From: Rhynchospora pubera
Taxonomy: Eukaryota > Streptophyta > Magnoliopsida > Poales > Cyperaceae
Assembly (NCBI GenBank): GCA_028095005.1
Contig: CM051461.1
Span: 164,334,574-164,398,573 of the forward strand
Direction of reading: 5' to 3'
Length of the DNA: 64,000 nucleotides
Both the position numbers and the translations under genes were made by a program. This document shows positions 18,991-30,300 of the stretch, piece by piece (positions within the stretch are counted from its first letter, which is position 1; each line of letters starts with the position of its first letter). The notes under the pieces were generated by a model. That model did no database searches, was not told the DNA's origin, and saw only the letters and a program-made list of their open reading frames with translations.

Positions 18991-19265
18991 GGGAGTCGAA
19001 ATAGGTGATGAAGTCGAAGTTGTGGCCTCCTTTGCTTCTATTTGTTCTCCCGGAAAACGAACGGTTTGGGAAACAAATGAAGCGGAAGGTCGGGGTGTCT
19101 CTTCGCTCTTGGCTTGGCTCCTCGTAAAGTACTTGCACTCGCTTGCGGGTTGAGGTTGCTTAGACTTCTTCTTCCCGGCCAGCGTGTACTCCTACAAACA
19201 AGAAACAAGAGGAAAAGACAAGAGATCAATAAAACTTAATTACCTAAACTTAAATCTAGTCACCG
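18991..19265 (-). other. Leader of element A between primer site and gag
   Basis: On the minus strand a pyrimidine-containing run ending TTTGTAG precedes GAGTACACGCTGGCCGGG at 19191. Element B has GATTACAG before GACTGGCAGG at 4929. Both look like splice acceptors followed by an open LAG..KK coding stretch, so part of the leader may be an intron. This is inference; no donor was assigned. Confidence 0.4.
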
Positions 19266-19283
19266 TCCCCGGCAACGGCGCCA
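19266..19283 (-). promoter_or_regulatory. Primer-binding site of A (tRNA-Asp)
   Basis: The minus strand reads TGGCGCCGTTGCCGGGGA, four bases from the LTR end. It is the same sequence as in element B and complementary to the 3' end of plant tRNA-Asp. Confidence 0.92.
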
Positions 19284-19287
19284 AATT

Positions 19288-20854
19288 TGATCGGAGGTAA
19301 AACCTGGGTCAAATTAAACCTCAATCTAATCTAATGCAATATAGCTTGAGGATCGAATCCACAGGGACGGTTATTCTAAACTATAGACTTTAAGTAATTT
19401 AGTTCGATTGATCTAGGGGTAAACAAGTTAAAGAGTTAATTAATTTATTAAAAGGATTGAATTTAAACTAAAAGAATTAATTCTAAGTTCTAATTAATGT
19501 CTAAATTACCCTAAGTATTAAAGAAAAGATCTAAACTTGTATTAAGGACTTAAACTAGGGTCAATTGATCGGGTTCCACTTCCAGGCACTATCCTGGCGG
19601 GTCGACAGGATTTCTGGCGGGTCGCCAGGATTTCTGGCGGGTCGACAGGATTCCTGGCGGGTCGCCAGAACGGTACGACAATTCAGTTCAGTTAGTTTCT
19701 AAGCTCTCTAAGTTCAGGTTTTTGGCTTAAACTCTGGTCCAAATACTAACTCTCGTTCTTGATTTGGTATTACTAAGTTTTGACCTCTAACCTCCCTAAA
19801 AACTTAAGTTTCAACTCTCGTTTCTTGGCTTAAGTTTTAGGGTTTGCTTTAACTATTCGGTAGGATATCCTAGATCTCTCGATCTTAGGAGGGAATAAAC
19901 CTCTCGGCTAAGTTCCGGTTTCACCTTTTGGGTATACTAACTATCCTAAGGTTTGAGAATAGAGTTTGTTTTGAGATTAGGGTTCTATTTGCTTAATCTA
20001 CGAGGTCAGGCCTAACCAAGTGAGCAAACCTTCAAATCAACTCAATTCAATTCTCAATTTCAGCAAATAAACTCAAGCAAAGCAAAGCAACTTAGAAAAA
20101 TTAGAAAGCTAAATAAACTTCATTAATCTACCAAGTCATGGTTCCCTACAATTGCCCCTAAACTAAACTACTCACTAAAAGTCATACTAAGCATAAAAAT
20201 AAAAGGTTTCAGCAAACTAAACATCAAAGACAGATAATAGAGAAAGTTTACAACAAGAACAAACAGCAAACAACTCTCAGCTTGTTTTCTGGCGGGTCGC
20301 CAGAGATCCTGGCGGGTCGACAGGAGGCAGCTGGGGGATTCTGCTATCTTCTCTCGAATTCTCTCTCTCTAAACTGACTTCAAACTCGACTCCCCCTTTC
20401 TGGAGCTTTCCCTATGTTTAAATAACTCTCAAAGGCGGTTCCCATAGGTGGAGATCATGTCTGGCTCGTCCAAGAATAGAGATAGTGCTCTGCCAGAAAT
20501 ATCTCACCAAATTGGGCAGGTCTGTTAATGTTCTGGCGGGTCGACAGGAATCCTGGCGGGTCGCCTGGATTCCTGGCGGGTCGTCTGAAATCCTGGCGGG
20601 TCGCCAGAATAGGGGACTTGTCTGGTTTGACCCTGTTCCTTTGCTCCAGTCGCTTGGACTCTGATTTGCTCCGTTTGAACACTTCCTTGGGCCCAATTTT
20701 GCTCCAAATCATCACTGAACCTGAAATTAGACAAGGGCAAATAGCAGTACCATATTTCTAACCTAAATTGCATTAAATCTAACTAAAACACAAACATTTA
20801 ATTGAAATTAAGGCCTAAAAGGGTTGAATATTTCGATGTGAAACCCGCCTATCA
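19288..20854 (-). repeat. 5' LTR of element A
   Basis: 1567 bp; in plus-strand reading it runs TGATCGG to CCTATCA. It holds palindrome runs of four units at 19594, 19614, 19634 and 19654, a pair at 20289/20309, and four units at 20533, 20553, 20573 and 20593. All are 20 nt apart. Confidence 0.95.
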
Positions 20855-21827
20855 GTTATCTCGATTAGTTTTGATTCAAGAAAGTTTTTGAGTTAAATGA
20901 ATGACTTGACCAATTAAGAAATCGGTTTTTAGGCATCCACCCTTAAATGAATACCCAAATTGCCCTTAGATCAATTCTCCCGACACAAAATTGAGTTAAA
21001 TTTAAAAATGAGCAGCAAGAGTTAGTAATTACACCGTTGTTTTCAAGTTTACTAAAAGTCGAAAATGTAAATATACACAAAAAAAAAAGAGAAAAAAAAA
21101 CGAAAAAAAAAATCATAAAAAGGGGAACTAAAAAGCGGTGCAGTGCCATGGACACTGTAGGAGGCTATAGGTACTTGTGGATTAAAAGAACTCCATAAAC
21201 CATGGGTAAGAAACAGAAAGAGATTCATGGTAATAAAAAAAAAAGAGAAATAAGAGGAAAAAAATCCTCAAAGTTAAATCCACTCTTATCTGGCCGACTT
21301 CTCCGCCGCGGGAAACCCTCCTTGCCCCAGGAGAAATAATAAGTTCCAACCCAAAAACTTTGGAGACGATGGGTGGGGAGTTGTACCCTTTTTTCCGCCC
21401 CACTTTAGTCGTTCTTCAATGCATTTTCGAAAATTTTTGCGGTGTTTTACTTGACTCTTGTTTGTGAAATGAATAAGTTAAACTTGTTGTTTGTGTTGGA
21501 AGGGTTAGATCCCGTTTCTTGTTGCCAAGTCAATTGTGAAACATGAAAGCCAATTGGATTAGAAATTAAACGAGATAGGTTATAGACAATAGACTGCAAT
21601 TGCTTTGGGATTTTACTTGTGGAAAGTCAATGGTCACTAAGTAAACTTGATTTTGAAAATGAATTTGAAAAAACTTTTGATATGTCCAAATCCAAATTGC
21701 TTGAGTTGTGTCAATGGTAATTATTGAGAAATCTCCCATAACTTGTAGATACCAGCTATTTAATTGTAATTTAGGTCCTAAACGATCTTCTTAGATTTAG
21801 ATAGTTGCTTGGGGACAAGCAATGTTT

Positions 21828-21842
21828 AAGCTTGGGGAGATT
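21828..21842 (+). promoter_or_regulatory. Polypurine tract of element C
   Basis: AAGCTTGGGGAGATT lies directly before the LTR start TGATCGG and shows that C runs on the + strand. Confidence 0.8.
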
Positions 21843-23453
21843 TGATCGGCGGATTTCATATAGATATTTCAATCCTTTTAGGCCCCAAATTACAACTAAA
21901 TATCTATGTTTTATTTAGATTTTAACATATTTAGGTTAGTTTTAATTAAGTTTGTGTCAAAGAAGGAGTTACTACAATAATCCCTATTTTTATGCAGATT
22001 TTGGACAAGAACATCACATAAATGATTAAATGAAGTTGTAGAGCTTCTCATAAGCTTTCCAACGGTACTTGAATCACCTCAAACGGAGTCCGGATGAAGA
22101 AATTATGGGCAAAATACGAACAAGGCGCAGTGCTGAAATTTCCAGACCAGCTCTCAGGACGATTTCTGGCGACCCGCCAGAATCCTGGCGGGTCCGCCCG
22201 AAACTTGCCTGAATTAGCAGAAAGTGCCCGTTTTAGAGTTCTAACTTGGGAAGACGGTTATTCTCTATTTCCATCACGTCCAGAAGCATTTTCCTGCTAT
22301 TATGAGCGCCTCCCATCAATTCTAAAGCCTATATAAACATGGTTTGAGGAGATTTCAAAGGGGAGAAGAAGGAGAGATCGAATTTGGAGAGAAACCAAAG
22401 TTTAGAGAGAGATTTGAGAGTTTCTACACGACGCGGCAATCCAAGGTCCAGGCGGATCCGCCCGAAAGGAGACGGAGTCGTTTGAAGGCAGGCGGAGGAG
22501 GAAGAAGAGAGCAATCAAAGTTTATTTGTTGTATTCTATCTCTTCTTTTTATCTTTTGTTTGTTTATTCGAGAAAACTTTGGTTTGTATGATTCTATGTC
22601 TTGTCTAGTTTAGAATTGTTGTTAGGGGCAATTGTAGGGAACCATGACTTGGTAGATTAATGAAGTTTGATTTAGTTTTCAAATTTTTCTAAGTTGCTTT
22701 GCTTTACTTAAGTTTAATTGCTTGAATTGAGAATATTAACTGAATTGATTTGAAGGTTTGCTCACTTGGTTAGGCCTGACTTCGTAGATAAGCAAATAGA
22801 ACCATAATCTCAAAACAATTTGTGTTCTCATACCATAGGATAGTTAGTATACCCAAAAGGTGAAACCGGAACTTAGCCGAGAGGTTTATTCCCTCCTAAG
22901 GTCGAGAGATCTAGGATATCCTACCGAATAGTTAAAGCAAACCCTTAAACTTAAGCCAAGAAACGAGAGTTGAAACTTAGGTTTTTAGGGAGGTTTAGAG
23001 GTCAAAACTTAGTGATACCAAATCAAGAAACGAGAGTTAGTATTTGGACCAGAGTTTAAGCCAAAAACCTGAACTTAGAGAACTTAGAAACTAATTAAAC
23101 TGAATTGTCGTACTGTTCTGGCGACCCGCCAGGAACTCTGTCGACCCGCCAGGAATCCTGTCGACCCGCCAGGATAGTGCCTGGAAGTGGAACCCGAACA
23201 ATTGACCCTAATTCGTGTCATTTTATTAGAACTCGCATTCTCAATCAAACTTAGATCAACCTTAGGATTTGATACTTCTTCAATTCATCAATTAAATCCT
23301 CAATTGATTTGAACCTTCGTCTAGCTAATTAAATAAGGTAAAAGATCGATATTCCAACACCGTCCCTGTGGATTCGACCCTTAAGCTATCACTGCAAACA
23401 ATTAGATCGGTGATTCCTAAGGATTTGTTTTGATTAGGTATTCCCTTCTATCA
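21843..23453 (+). repeat. 3' LTR of element C
   Basis: 1611 bp, from TGATCGGCGG to CTTCTATCA. It is recognisably homologous to the reverse complement of the LTR of A (for example the CCTTTTAGGCC block after the start and the CTCTCGGCTAAG block in inverted form near 22875). It carries palindromes at 22166/22185 and a three-unit run at 23118, 23138 and 23158. It abruptly interrupts the coding frame of element D. Confidence 0.85.
23118..23172 (+). repeat. Three-unit palindrome run in the LTR of C
   Basis: Units start at 23118, 23138 and 23158 (20-nt period): CTGGCGACCCGCCAG, then two with a CTGTCGACCCGCCAG arm. This is the same family as in A, read in the element's own sense orientation. A further pair is at 22166/22185 (19 nt apart), preceded by CTCTCAGGACGA, the inverted form of the tail seen in A. 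Confidence 0.85.
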
Positions 23454-26268
23454 AAGGACTTGGGGAGGAGCTACTTGGGACATTGGCATTTAAGGGAACA
23501 ATCAATTCATGCTGCGGAGGCTGCTCATGCTGCTTATGCTGTTCAGGTTGTTCATGCTGCCTAGGTTGTTTTGGCCTCCTCTTATACACTATCAGCTCCC
23601 CCTGTTGGTTATTTTCACCACTCAGACTGTTATCATCACCACCATCTCCATCATTATTTAGATTGTTATCACCACTCAGTCCCGACAAAGGACATGGATA
23701 ATCACCAACTATAATTCTATTCTCTTTCTCCCCCTCTCTGCCATCACTGGTAGAGTCATCTTCGAACAATGAGCCCAACTCTGTCTTTTCTCCATAGTAT
23801 GGTTCAGATTCTCGAAAAGTCACATCCATACTAACAAAGACTCTTCTTTCAGTAGGGCACCAACACCTGTATCCTTTCTGATTTGAAGGATAACCTATGA
23901 AAATACATTTAATCGCCCGCGGGTCTAACTTTCCTACTGTCAATCTGTGATCTCTCACATAGCACACACATCCGAACACCCTGGGCGGAACAACAAAATC
24001 ATTAGAGCCAAATAGTACCTCACGTGGTGTCTTCATTCCTAACACCCTTGATGGCATCCTATTGATCAGATAGGTTGCTGTCAAAACTGCCTCACTCCAT
24101 AGGAACTTCGGTACGTTCATTCTCAGCATTAATGAACGTGTCACCTCCAATAGATGTCTGTTCTTGCGCTCAGCTACTCCATTTTGTGCTGGAGTATCTG
24201 GACAAGTAGTTTGATGGAGGACCCCTTGCTCAGACACAAAATTGGCAAATTCTTTGTTGACATACTCAGTTCCATTATTTGTTCGAAGGACCTTCATCTG
24301 TATTCCAAATTGAGTTTTTACACAAGCACAGAAATCTTTAAAGCATTTGAGAACTTCAGATTTCTGTTTCATCATGTATACCCAAGTCATGCGTGAGTAA
24401 CAATCAATAAAGGTAACAAACCATCTAAATCCACTAACAGAAGTAATAGGGCATGGTCCCCAAACATCAGAATGAACAAGTGCAAAAGGCTCCAAACTTC
24501 TTAAACCAATCATTTTATAACTAGAACGAGTATGTTTTCCAAGTTCACAAGCATCACAAAATAATTTATCCCTATCTACTTTATTCATCAAATCAGGATC
24601 TAATTTATTCAGACTATCAAAAGATAAGTGCCCTAATCTATTATGTTGCAACATAGCCTCTGCTTCTGTTCCTTTTTCCATAGCAGCAACGAGCATAGCA
24701 GCCTCCTTATCCAGATACCAAAGTCCATCACGCCTGTTGCCATTCCCAAGTCTCCTCCCCGTTTTCTTTTCCTGAATCAAACATGTATCTTGATCAAAAA
24801 GAACAGTGCAATTCAATTGATCAATTAGTGAGCTAACAGAGAGTAAATTAACAGGAAAAGAAGGAACATGCAATACTGATGGTAGGGTAATAGAAGAACT
24901 ACAGTAGACTGAACCAATACCCTTGACAGGTTGAGATGTACCATCAGCAGTTTGGACTGTATCTGGTTGGATTTGTTGACTAGGACAATATTCCACAAAT
25001 TCATTAGATGATCCTGTTATATGACTAGATGCACCTGAATCTATAATCCAATCTATATGAGATTTAGTGGATGCAAAAGCCTGTGCTTGAATACCTTTAG
25101 TCACATGAGCATAATAACCAACATTACCGAAGTAAGCACTGTCATCACATTCCTCCGAGACCTTTTCCTTGCCTCTAGAGCTCTCAACTCGGACTTTGAA
25201 AAATCTCAGTTCTTCCAGCTCTGTCAGTTCTCCTCCAGTTGTTTCTGTTGCAGCCTGGGGTTCCTCTGTAGTGGCAAAATGAGCAACACCTCGACCTCCA
25301 CGTCCTCGGGTTCCTCGCCCTCTATATCCATTACCACGTCCACGACCACCATATCCACCTCTTTGTCCTCCACCTCCTCGGCCACCAATAGACTTGCGAG
25401 GCGCAGGACAATTGAAACTGAGATGACCTTTCAGTCCACAATTAAAACAGTCTCTGTCATCTCTGACTTGGGTTCCAAGCACCGCCATTGCTGAGCGACT
25501 AACGGGCAAGGCTTGAGATGCCATCACCTTCTGTCTGACCTCTTCTTCCTTCATCGAAGCAATAACCTCATTCAATGATGGTAGTGAAGGCAAATGACAT
25601 ATTGCCGCCCTTCTTGTCTCAAATTTCGAGTTCAGAACTTTCAGGAAGCGAGCCACACGCCTCCGTTCAAGATATTGCATCCCACAAAGAACATCTGATG
25701 GATCTTTCAGTGACAAGGGGTCATAGTGATCCAAATCAGCCCACAAACTGCGCAACTCTGCCGCATACTCGAGAACTGATTTCTCCCCCTGGACAGTGGC
25801 ATCGATCCTTTCTTCCACATCGAGCATCATCATAACACTCCCAGCTCCTGAGTACATCTTAGCCAGAGTGTTCCAGATATCAGTTGCACTTCTAATCGAC
25901 TCCACCATTCCAGCTATGGCCGGAGACACAGATGTCAACAACCAAGAAACCACCAAAGAATTCATGTGACTCCATCTTGTCCATTCAGCACCCGATTTGT
26001 CAATAGGTTCGATACACTCTCCTTTCACATATCCTTCGAGCCCTTTCATGTGAAGGTTCAGCAGCGCCCTCCGAGACCAGCTCAGATAATTTCTCGTCCC
26101 CTCAAGTTTGATATCATTAGGTAACAATTCTATCTTCTGTACCGCATGTGACTGTGACTCTGACACAGATCCAATCTTCTTACCAGACTCCTCAAACTTC
26201 ACATTCAATAATTTGGCCATTCCCTCCATAACGGCCTGCAACTCCTTAGTAGTCACAAATTCACCCAT
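23454..26268 (-). pseudogene. Copia gag-protease-integrase of element D, truncated before RT
   Basis: The ATG is at 26268 (the frame is also open to a TTG at 26277); about 938 codons up to the junction with C. A copia Gag domain is followed by a CCHC knuckle (CFNCGLKGHLSFNC), an RGG-rich stretch, protease with Asp410 in DSGASSH, the pre-integrase zinc region (HNRLGH..CDACELGKH) and an integrase core (HSDVWGPCP, TPAQNGVAERKN). The second catalytic Asp of integrase is replaced by Asn664 (RTNNGTEY where RTDNGTEY-type is usual), so integrase should be dead. A Gln/Pro/His-rich linker follows, then the reading frame runs into the LTR of C and stops after a few codons. Confidence 0.85.
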
Positions 26269-26496
26269 TTTCCACAATTAGATCTGTATCTCAAACACAG
26301 ACACAACTAGAGGACGAGATCAACCACACTTCAACACAAACCGTGCGGACGCACACGATCACGGTCTTTTAACATCTACCAGAATTGATCTGCGAAATTG
26401 TAAAAAAGAGAAAACAGACGACCTGAGAGAGAGAGGGAGAGGGATACATGCGGTCTTTGTGCGCGGTCCACAGCAGAGATCAATCGCGTGTCCCTC

Positions 26497-26650
26497 GTGG
26501 TCTTATCGCGGTGCACAGGAGAGGCGAGGTCCACAGCACAGCAGTCCGTGGTCTTGTCGCGGTGCACAGGAGAGGCGAATACTGCCTGGTCCACGCGCGG
26601 CTCACGGTGTAGACTGCTCAAGCAGCTGGTCCACGTGCAGCTCACGGATG
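26497..26650 (-). repeat. Local duplications in the leader of element D
   Basis: TCGCGGTGCACAGGAGAGGCGA occurs twice (about 26504 and 26557), and a TGGTCCACGxGxxGCTCACGG stretch twice (about 26586 and 26628). They lie between the primer site and the gag start. Confidence 0.6.
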
Positions 26651-26783
26651 AAGGCTGCTCAATCAGGTGCTGTACTCGACGCGCAAGCCAACCAGAGAAG
26701 GAAGTAAGAAGAGCGATCAGTGCAGGGAAGAGAGAAGAAGAGGAAGAGAGGATTCAGCGCCGCCGCCGTCAACGATCAACGGG

Positions 26784-26795
26784 GCTCTGATACCA
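26784..26795 (-). promoter_or_regulatory. Primer-binding site of D (initiator tRNA-Met)
   Basis: The minus strand reads TGGTATCAGAGC, the classic copia primer site, directly after the LTR end. Confidence 0.9.
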
Positions 26796-27000
26796 TGTTG
26801 TTTGAGGAAGAGATTTAGGTTAAAATTAGGGATTATGGCCTCTGTACAGAGGCTCCCTTTTTATATTAATCAAGAATCGTACTTTTACAAATAGGATCCT
26901 AGACTTCTACAAATAACATAAATAATACAAATAACATAATAACTAATATAACTCCACATATCGGTAGAAAAATTATGGTTCCTCGTCCCCTCTCGTTACA
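26796..27000 (-). repeat. 5' LTR of element D
   Basis: The inner edge is fixed by the primer site. The outer edge is the inferred TGTAAC..CAACA boundary (TGTTGT..GTTACA in plus reading), giving about 205 bp. It contains an AATATAAAAAGG TATA-like motif on the minus strand at about 26858-26870. No second LTR is available to confirm the outer edge. Confidence 0.65.
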
Positions 27001-27322
27001 CCCCGAAATCAGGGGTATCATTTATTCTCCACGAATCAGCCATCTGTGCCATTAGTTCCCATCATTTCACCCAGGAAAGGAAGCTGGAGCAGGTTAAAGA
27101 TCCTCTTCTCCCTTTCCATCACCCCTTCTCCCTTCTTCTGGAGCGCAACTTAGCATCCAGGGATCAAGTCCAGATTTCCAATTTTATTTTCACTGATTAA
27201 TTCAACATAGTTGTTGCTATTGAGCTTATCTGCAACACCTTGTTCTGATTTCATACCTAACTTTTCAAAACTAAGTGTGCCAGACCAGTACAACAGTGTA
27301 TGCTTGCAGAACTATTACATAC
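27001..27322 (-). other. Intron 4 remnant of the THEP1-like gene beside element D
   Basis: This is unique-looking sequence between element D and exon 4. I see no further exon in it on either strand. It is the start of intron 4 if the gene continues to the left of the retrotransposon stack. Confidence 0.5.
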
Positions 27323-30300
27323 CTGTAACTCAGGCACGGCCAGTGATTCCAAGGACCGTACATCAACCTTGTACTTTCCAACAGTAGGCCATCTGAGAGA
27401 TTCTGCACTGCAATAAATAAAAATAAAAAAAAACAAGTGAAATAAGCTTGATAGCATAATAAACATAAGATTTAACCTACAAGGTCCTGAAACTATAAAT
27501 AAAGAACAAATTATATCAGTTCTTTATGATAAGCCACAGGAAACAAGTGATCATCAGCCACAGAAGATCCTCACCTCAGCGTATTAAACATTAGCTGCAG
27601 TGTATTAACAGACTCTTAATTACCCTCATTACTTTGTAACAGAATGTAACTGATTAGAGCCACTCAGGGGCATTGTTGTAATTAGATACAAGCAATAGAA
27701 TAGATATAAAAACACGGTACTCTTCTTGTAAAGTGATGAAAAATCAAGATTCACAATATACAATGAATTTCTTCTCTCTTCTGTTCTTCTTCCTCTTTCT
27801 CTGACATTGCTTTAGCTTTTATGGTATCAGAGACAATCCTCCTCCTACCAATCCCAATTTCTCTTCTTCCTCCGATACTACTCACAACTCAAACTCTTCT
27901 TCCTCAATTCGATCTGCTATGGATCAAATTGTATCCCTCAATCTCCCAATTAACACAAAATTAAACGAAACAAACTTCCTCTCTTGGAAATCTCAGCTTC
28001 TTCCTTTAATCCATGGCTATGATTTAGCAAAATACCTTGATTCTCCTCCACCTGAGCCAACAAGACGATCCACTGCTGGTCAAATCGAGATAAACCCTGA
28101 TTATCTCCCTTGGCATCGGCAAGATCAATTGCTTCTTGGCTGGATCAGATCCTCTTTGACAGAAGTTGTGCTGGCTCAAGTTGTCTCGTGCAATACCACA
28201 AGAGACCTCTGGAACATGCTACAACAACACTATGCATCTGCTTCTCGATCTCGTCTTCTTGATCTCAAGCGCCAGATCCAAACGGCTCAGAATGGTGATG
28301 CCACTTGCACTGAATATCTTCAGAAGTTGAAGCGTGCAGCCGATGAACTAGCCTTTATCGGAGCTCCAATCTCTGATGATGAACTAGTTACCTATACTAT
28401 CAATGGATTGGGTACTGATTACAATCTGATAGTTGCTGCAGTTACTACGGCCAGCCATTACAATCCCTTCTCGTTCTCTGATCTTCAAGGAATCTTACTT
28501 GGCCATGAGGCTTTGCTGAAAAGTCAATCTGCAGCTCCTACTGCATTCTTTGCTGGTAGAGGAAGTGGAGGAAATCGCTATCGGGCCCCAAACCCGAATT
28601 CATACCAGAATCAGTACCAACAACAAACCCCATATCAGTATCAACCAAGATCAACTCCTCCAAACAACTCCAGACCTCCTCTAATACCCAATTCTCCACT
28701 GCCTCCACACAACTTCTCTACTTCTATCTCTAACACCTCTGGCAGCAAACCTACTTGTCAGATATGTTCTAAGTATGGCCATCCTGCAAAATTGTGTTAC
28801 AAAAGGTATGATCATGACCCAGACTGGAGGCCAAATCCCAGGTTTCAAGCAATGGTGGCTCAGGCTCAACCTCCCAACAACAGCAACACTGACTGGATCA
28901 TAGACTCAGGAGCTAACAGCCATGTTACAAGTGACATAAACAATCTGTCCTCTTTTTTTTCTTACACTGGAGGTGATGCCCTACAAATTGGTAATGGCCT
29001 TGGTCTTTCTATAGCTCATATTGGTTTTACTTCACTTACTGTTTATGACCAGAACATACTGTTGTCTGATGTATTACATGTACCAAGTTTTTCAACAAAT
29101 TTGTTAAGTTTAAATAAATTGCTTCATGACAATCCATTTCTCTCTATTGAATTCTCTTCATCTCATTGTTTTTTCAAGGACCTCCACACCAAGAAAACAA
29201 TCCTTCAAATACCTAGCATCAATGGTCTCTACACTCTCAAATTGAAGTCCCAACCTCAAGCCTTTCTTGGTATGCAAACCTCCTCAAGTATATGGCATGC
29301 CAGATTTGGACATCCCTCAAACTCAACCACTACTCAAGTGTTAAATACTTACAATCTACCTTGTAATAGGAATAAATTGTCTTTTTGTACTGACTGTGCA
29401 CAAGCAAAGGCACGTCCTTCCTTTTCCTGTTTCTGTTAGTTCTTCTTCTGTTCCTTTAGAAATAATTCACACTGATGTGTGGGGTCCCTCTCCCATTGTA
29501 TCTTCTCATGGTTATAAATACTATGTCACTTTTATTGATGCCTTCTCTCATTTCTGTTGGATTTATTTTATGAAGCAAAAGAATGAAGTGTGTCACATAT
29601 TTTCACTTTTCAAATCACAAGTTGAAAATCTACTTGGTACCAAAATAAAAATTTTGAGATCAGATGGAGGAACTGAGTACAAACCAATCACTACTCAGTT
29701 TCCTCACATCATACATCAGACAACTTGCCCTTATACTCCTCAACAGAATGGCAAGGCTGAGAGGAAACATCGACACATTGTGGAGTTGTCTCTAGCCACA
29801 ATGTCATATGCTTCAATACCACACCAATTCTGGGATGAGATTTTTTCTAGCATTGTCTATCTTATTAATCGATTACCCACCAACACTAACATAATTCCTT
29901 ATAAAACCTTGTTCAATAAAGACCCAGATTACTCCTTGTTAAAAGTTTTGGGTTGCAGTTGTTTTCCTCTGACAAAACCATATAACAAGCACAAATTAGA
30001 GCTTCGTGCTCTGCCGTGTGTGTTTATTGGCTATGCAACCTCACAGAAGGGATATAGATGTTTGAATTTGGAGACTATGAAAATGTACATTAGCAGGAAT
30101 GTACAATTTGATGAATCCAGTTTTCCCTTCAAGGAGAATTCAATTACAAAACCTGATGTTCCTTCAGCTTCAGAGACAATCAGCTCACTACCTCTACTCC
30201 TCACTCAAACCAACAATTCACATTCTACAGCCCAACCTGAAGCTCCACAATTGGATCAACAGCCCATTAACAATTCTGATGGTAATATCACTACTCTCTC

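Larger units (their letters stand above)
1..20854 (-). mobile_element. Element A: Athila-type Ty3/gypsy LTR retrotransposon, interrupted by element B
   Basis: Read on the minus strand the order is 5' LTR (19288-20854), tRNA-Asp primer site, gag, protease-RT-RNase H-integrase, a third env-position gene, polypurine tract and 3' LTR. The 3' LTR runs off the left window edge, about 354 bp short of full length. The third gene is split by element B (3003-11200). The Athila assignment rests on the tRNA-Asp primer site, the long LTR, the gene order and the resemblance of the third gene to the Athila ORF-1 family. Comparing 1-1213 with 19642-20854 by eye I found three base differences, so this is a young insertion. 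The right flank 20855-20859 (GTTAT) should recur left of the window as the target duplication. Confidence 0.93.
20855..23453 (+). mobile_element. Element C: 3' end of an Athila-type element related to A, opposite orientation
   Basis: It consists of an internal 3' region (20855-21842) homologous to the inverted 3' UTR of A, a polypurine tract and an LTR. The rest of C must lie left of the window on the far side of element A, which inserted at 20854/20855. C is diverged from A (clearly alignable but with many differences), so it is an older or sister subfamily. No coding sequence of C is visible. Confidence 0.82.
23454..27000 (-). mobile_element. Element D: Ty1/copia retrotransposon, 5' part, cut by element C
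   Basis: On the minus strand: a short 5' LTR (26796-27000), an initiator-tRNA-Met primer site, a leader with local duplications, and gag-protease-integrase coding. The coding sequence stops at the junction with element C, before reverse transcriptase. The 3' part should be left of the window. It lies in the presumed intron 4 of the THEP1-like gene. Confidence 0.85.
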
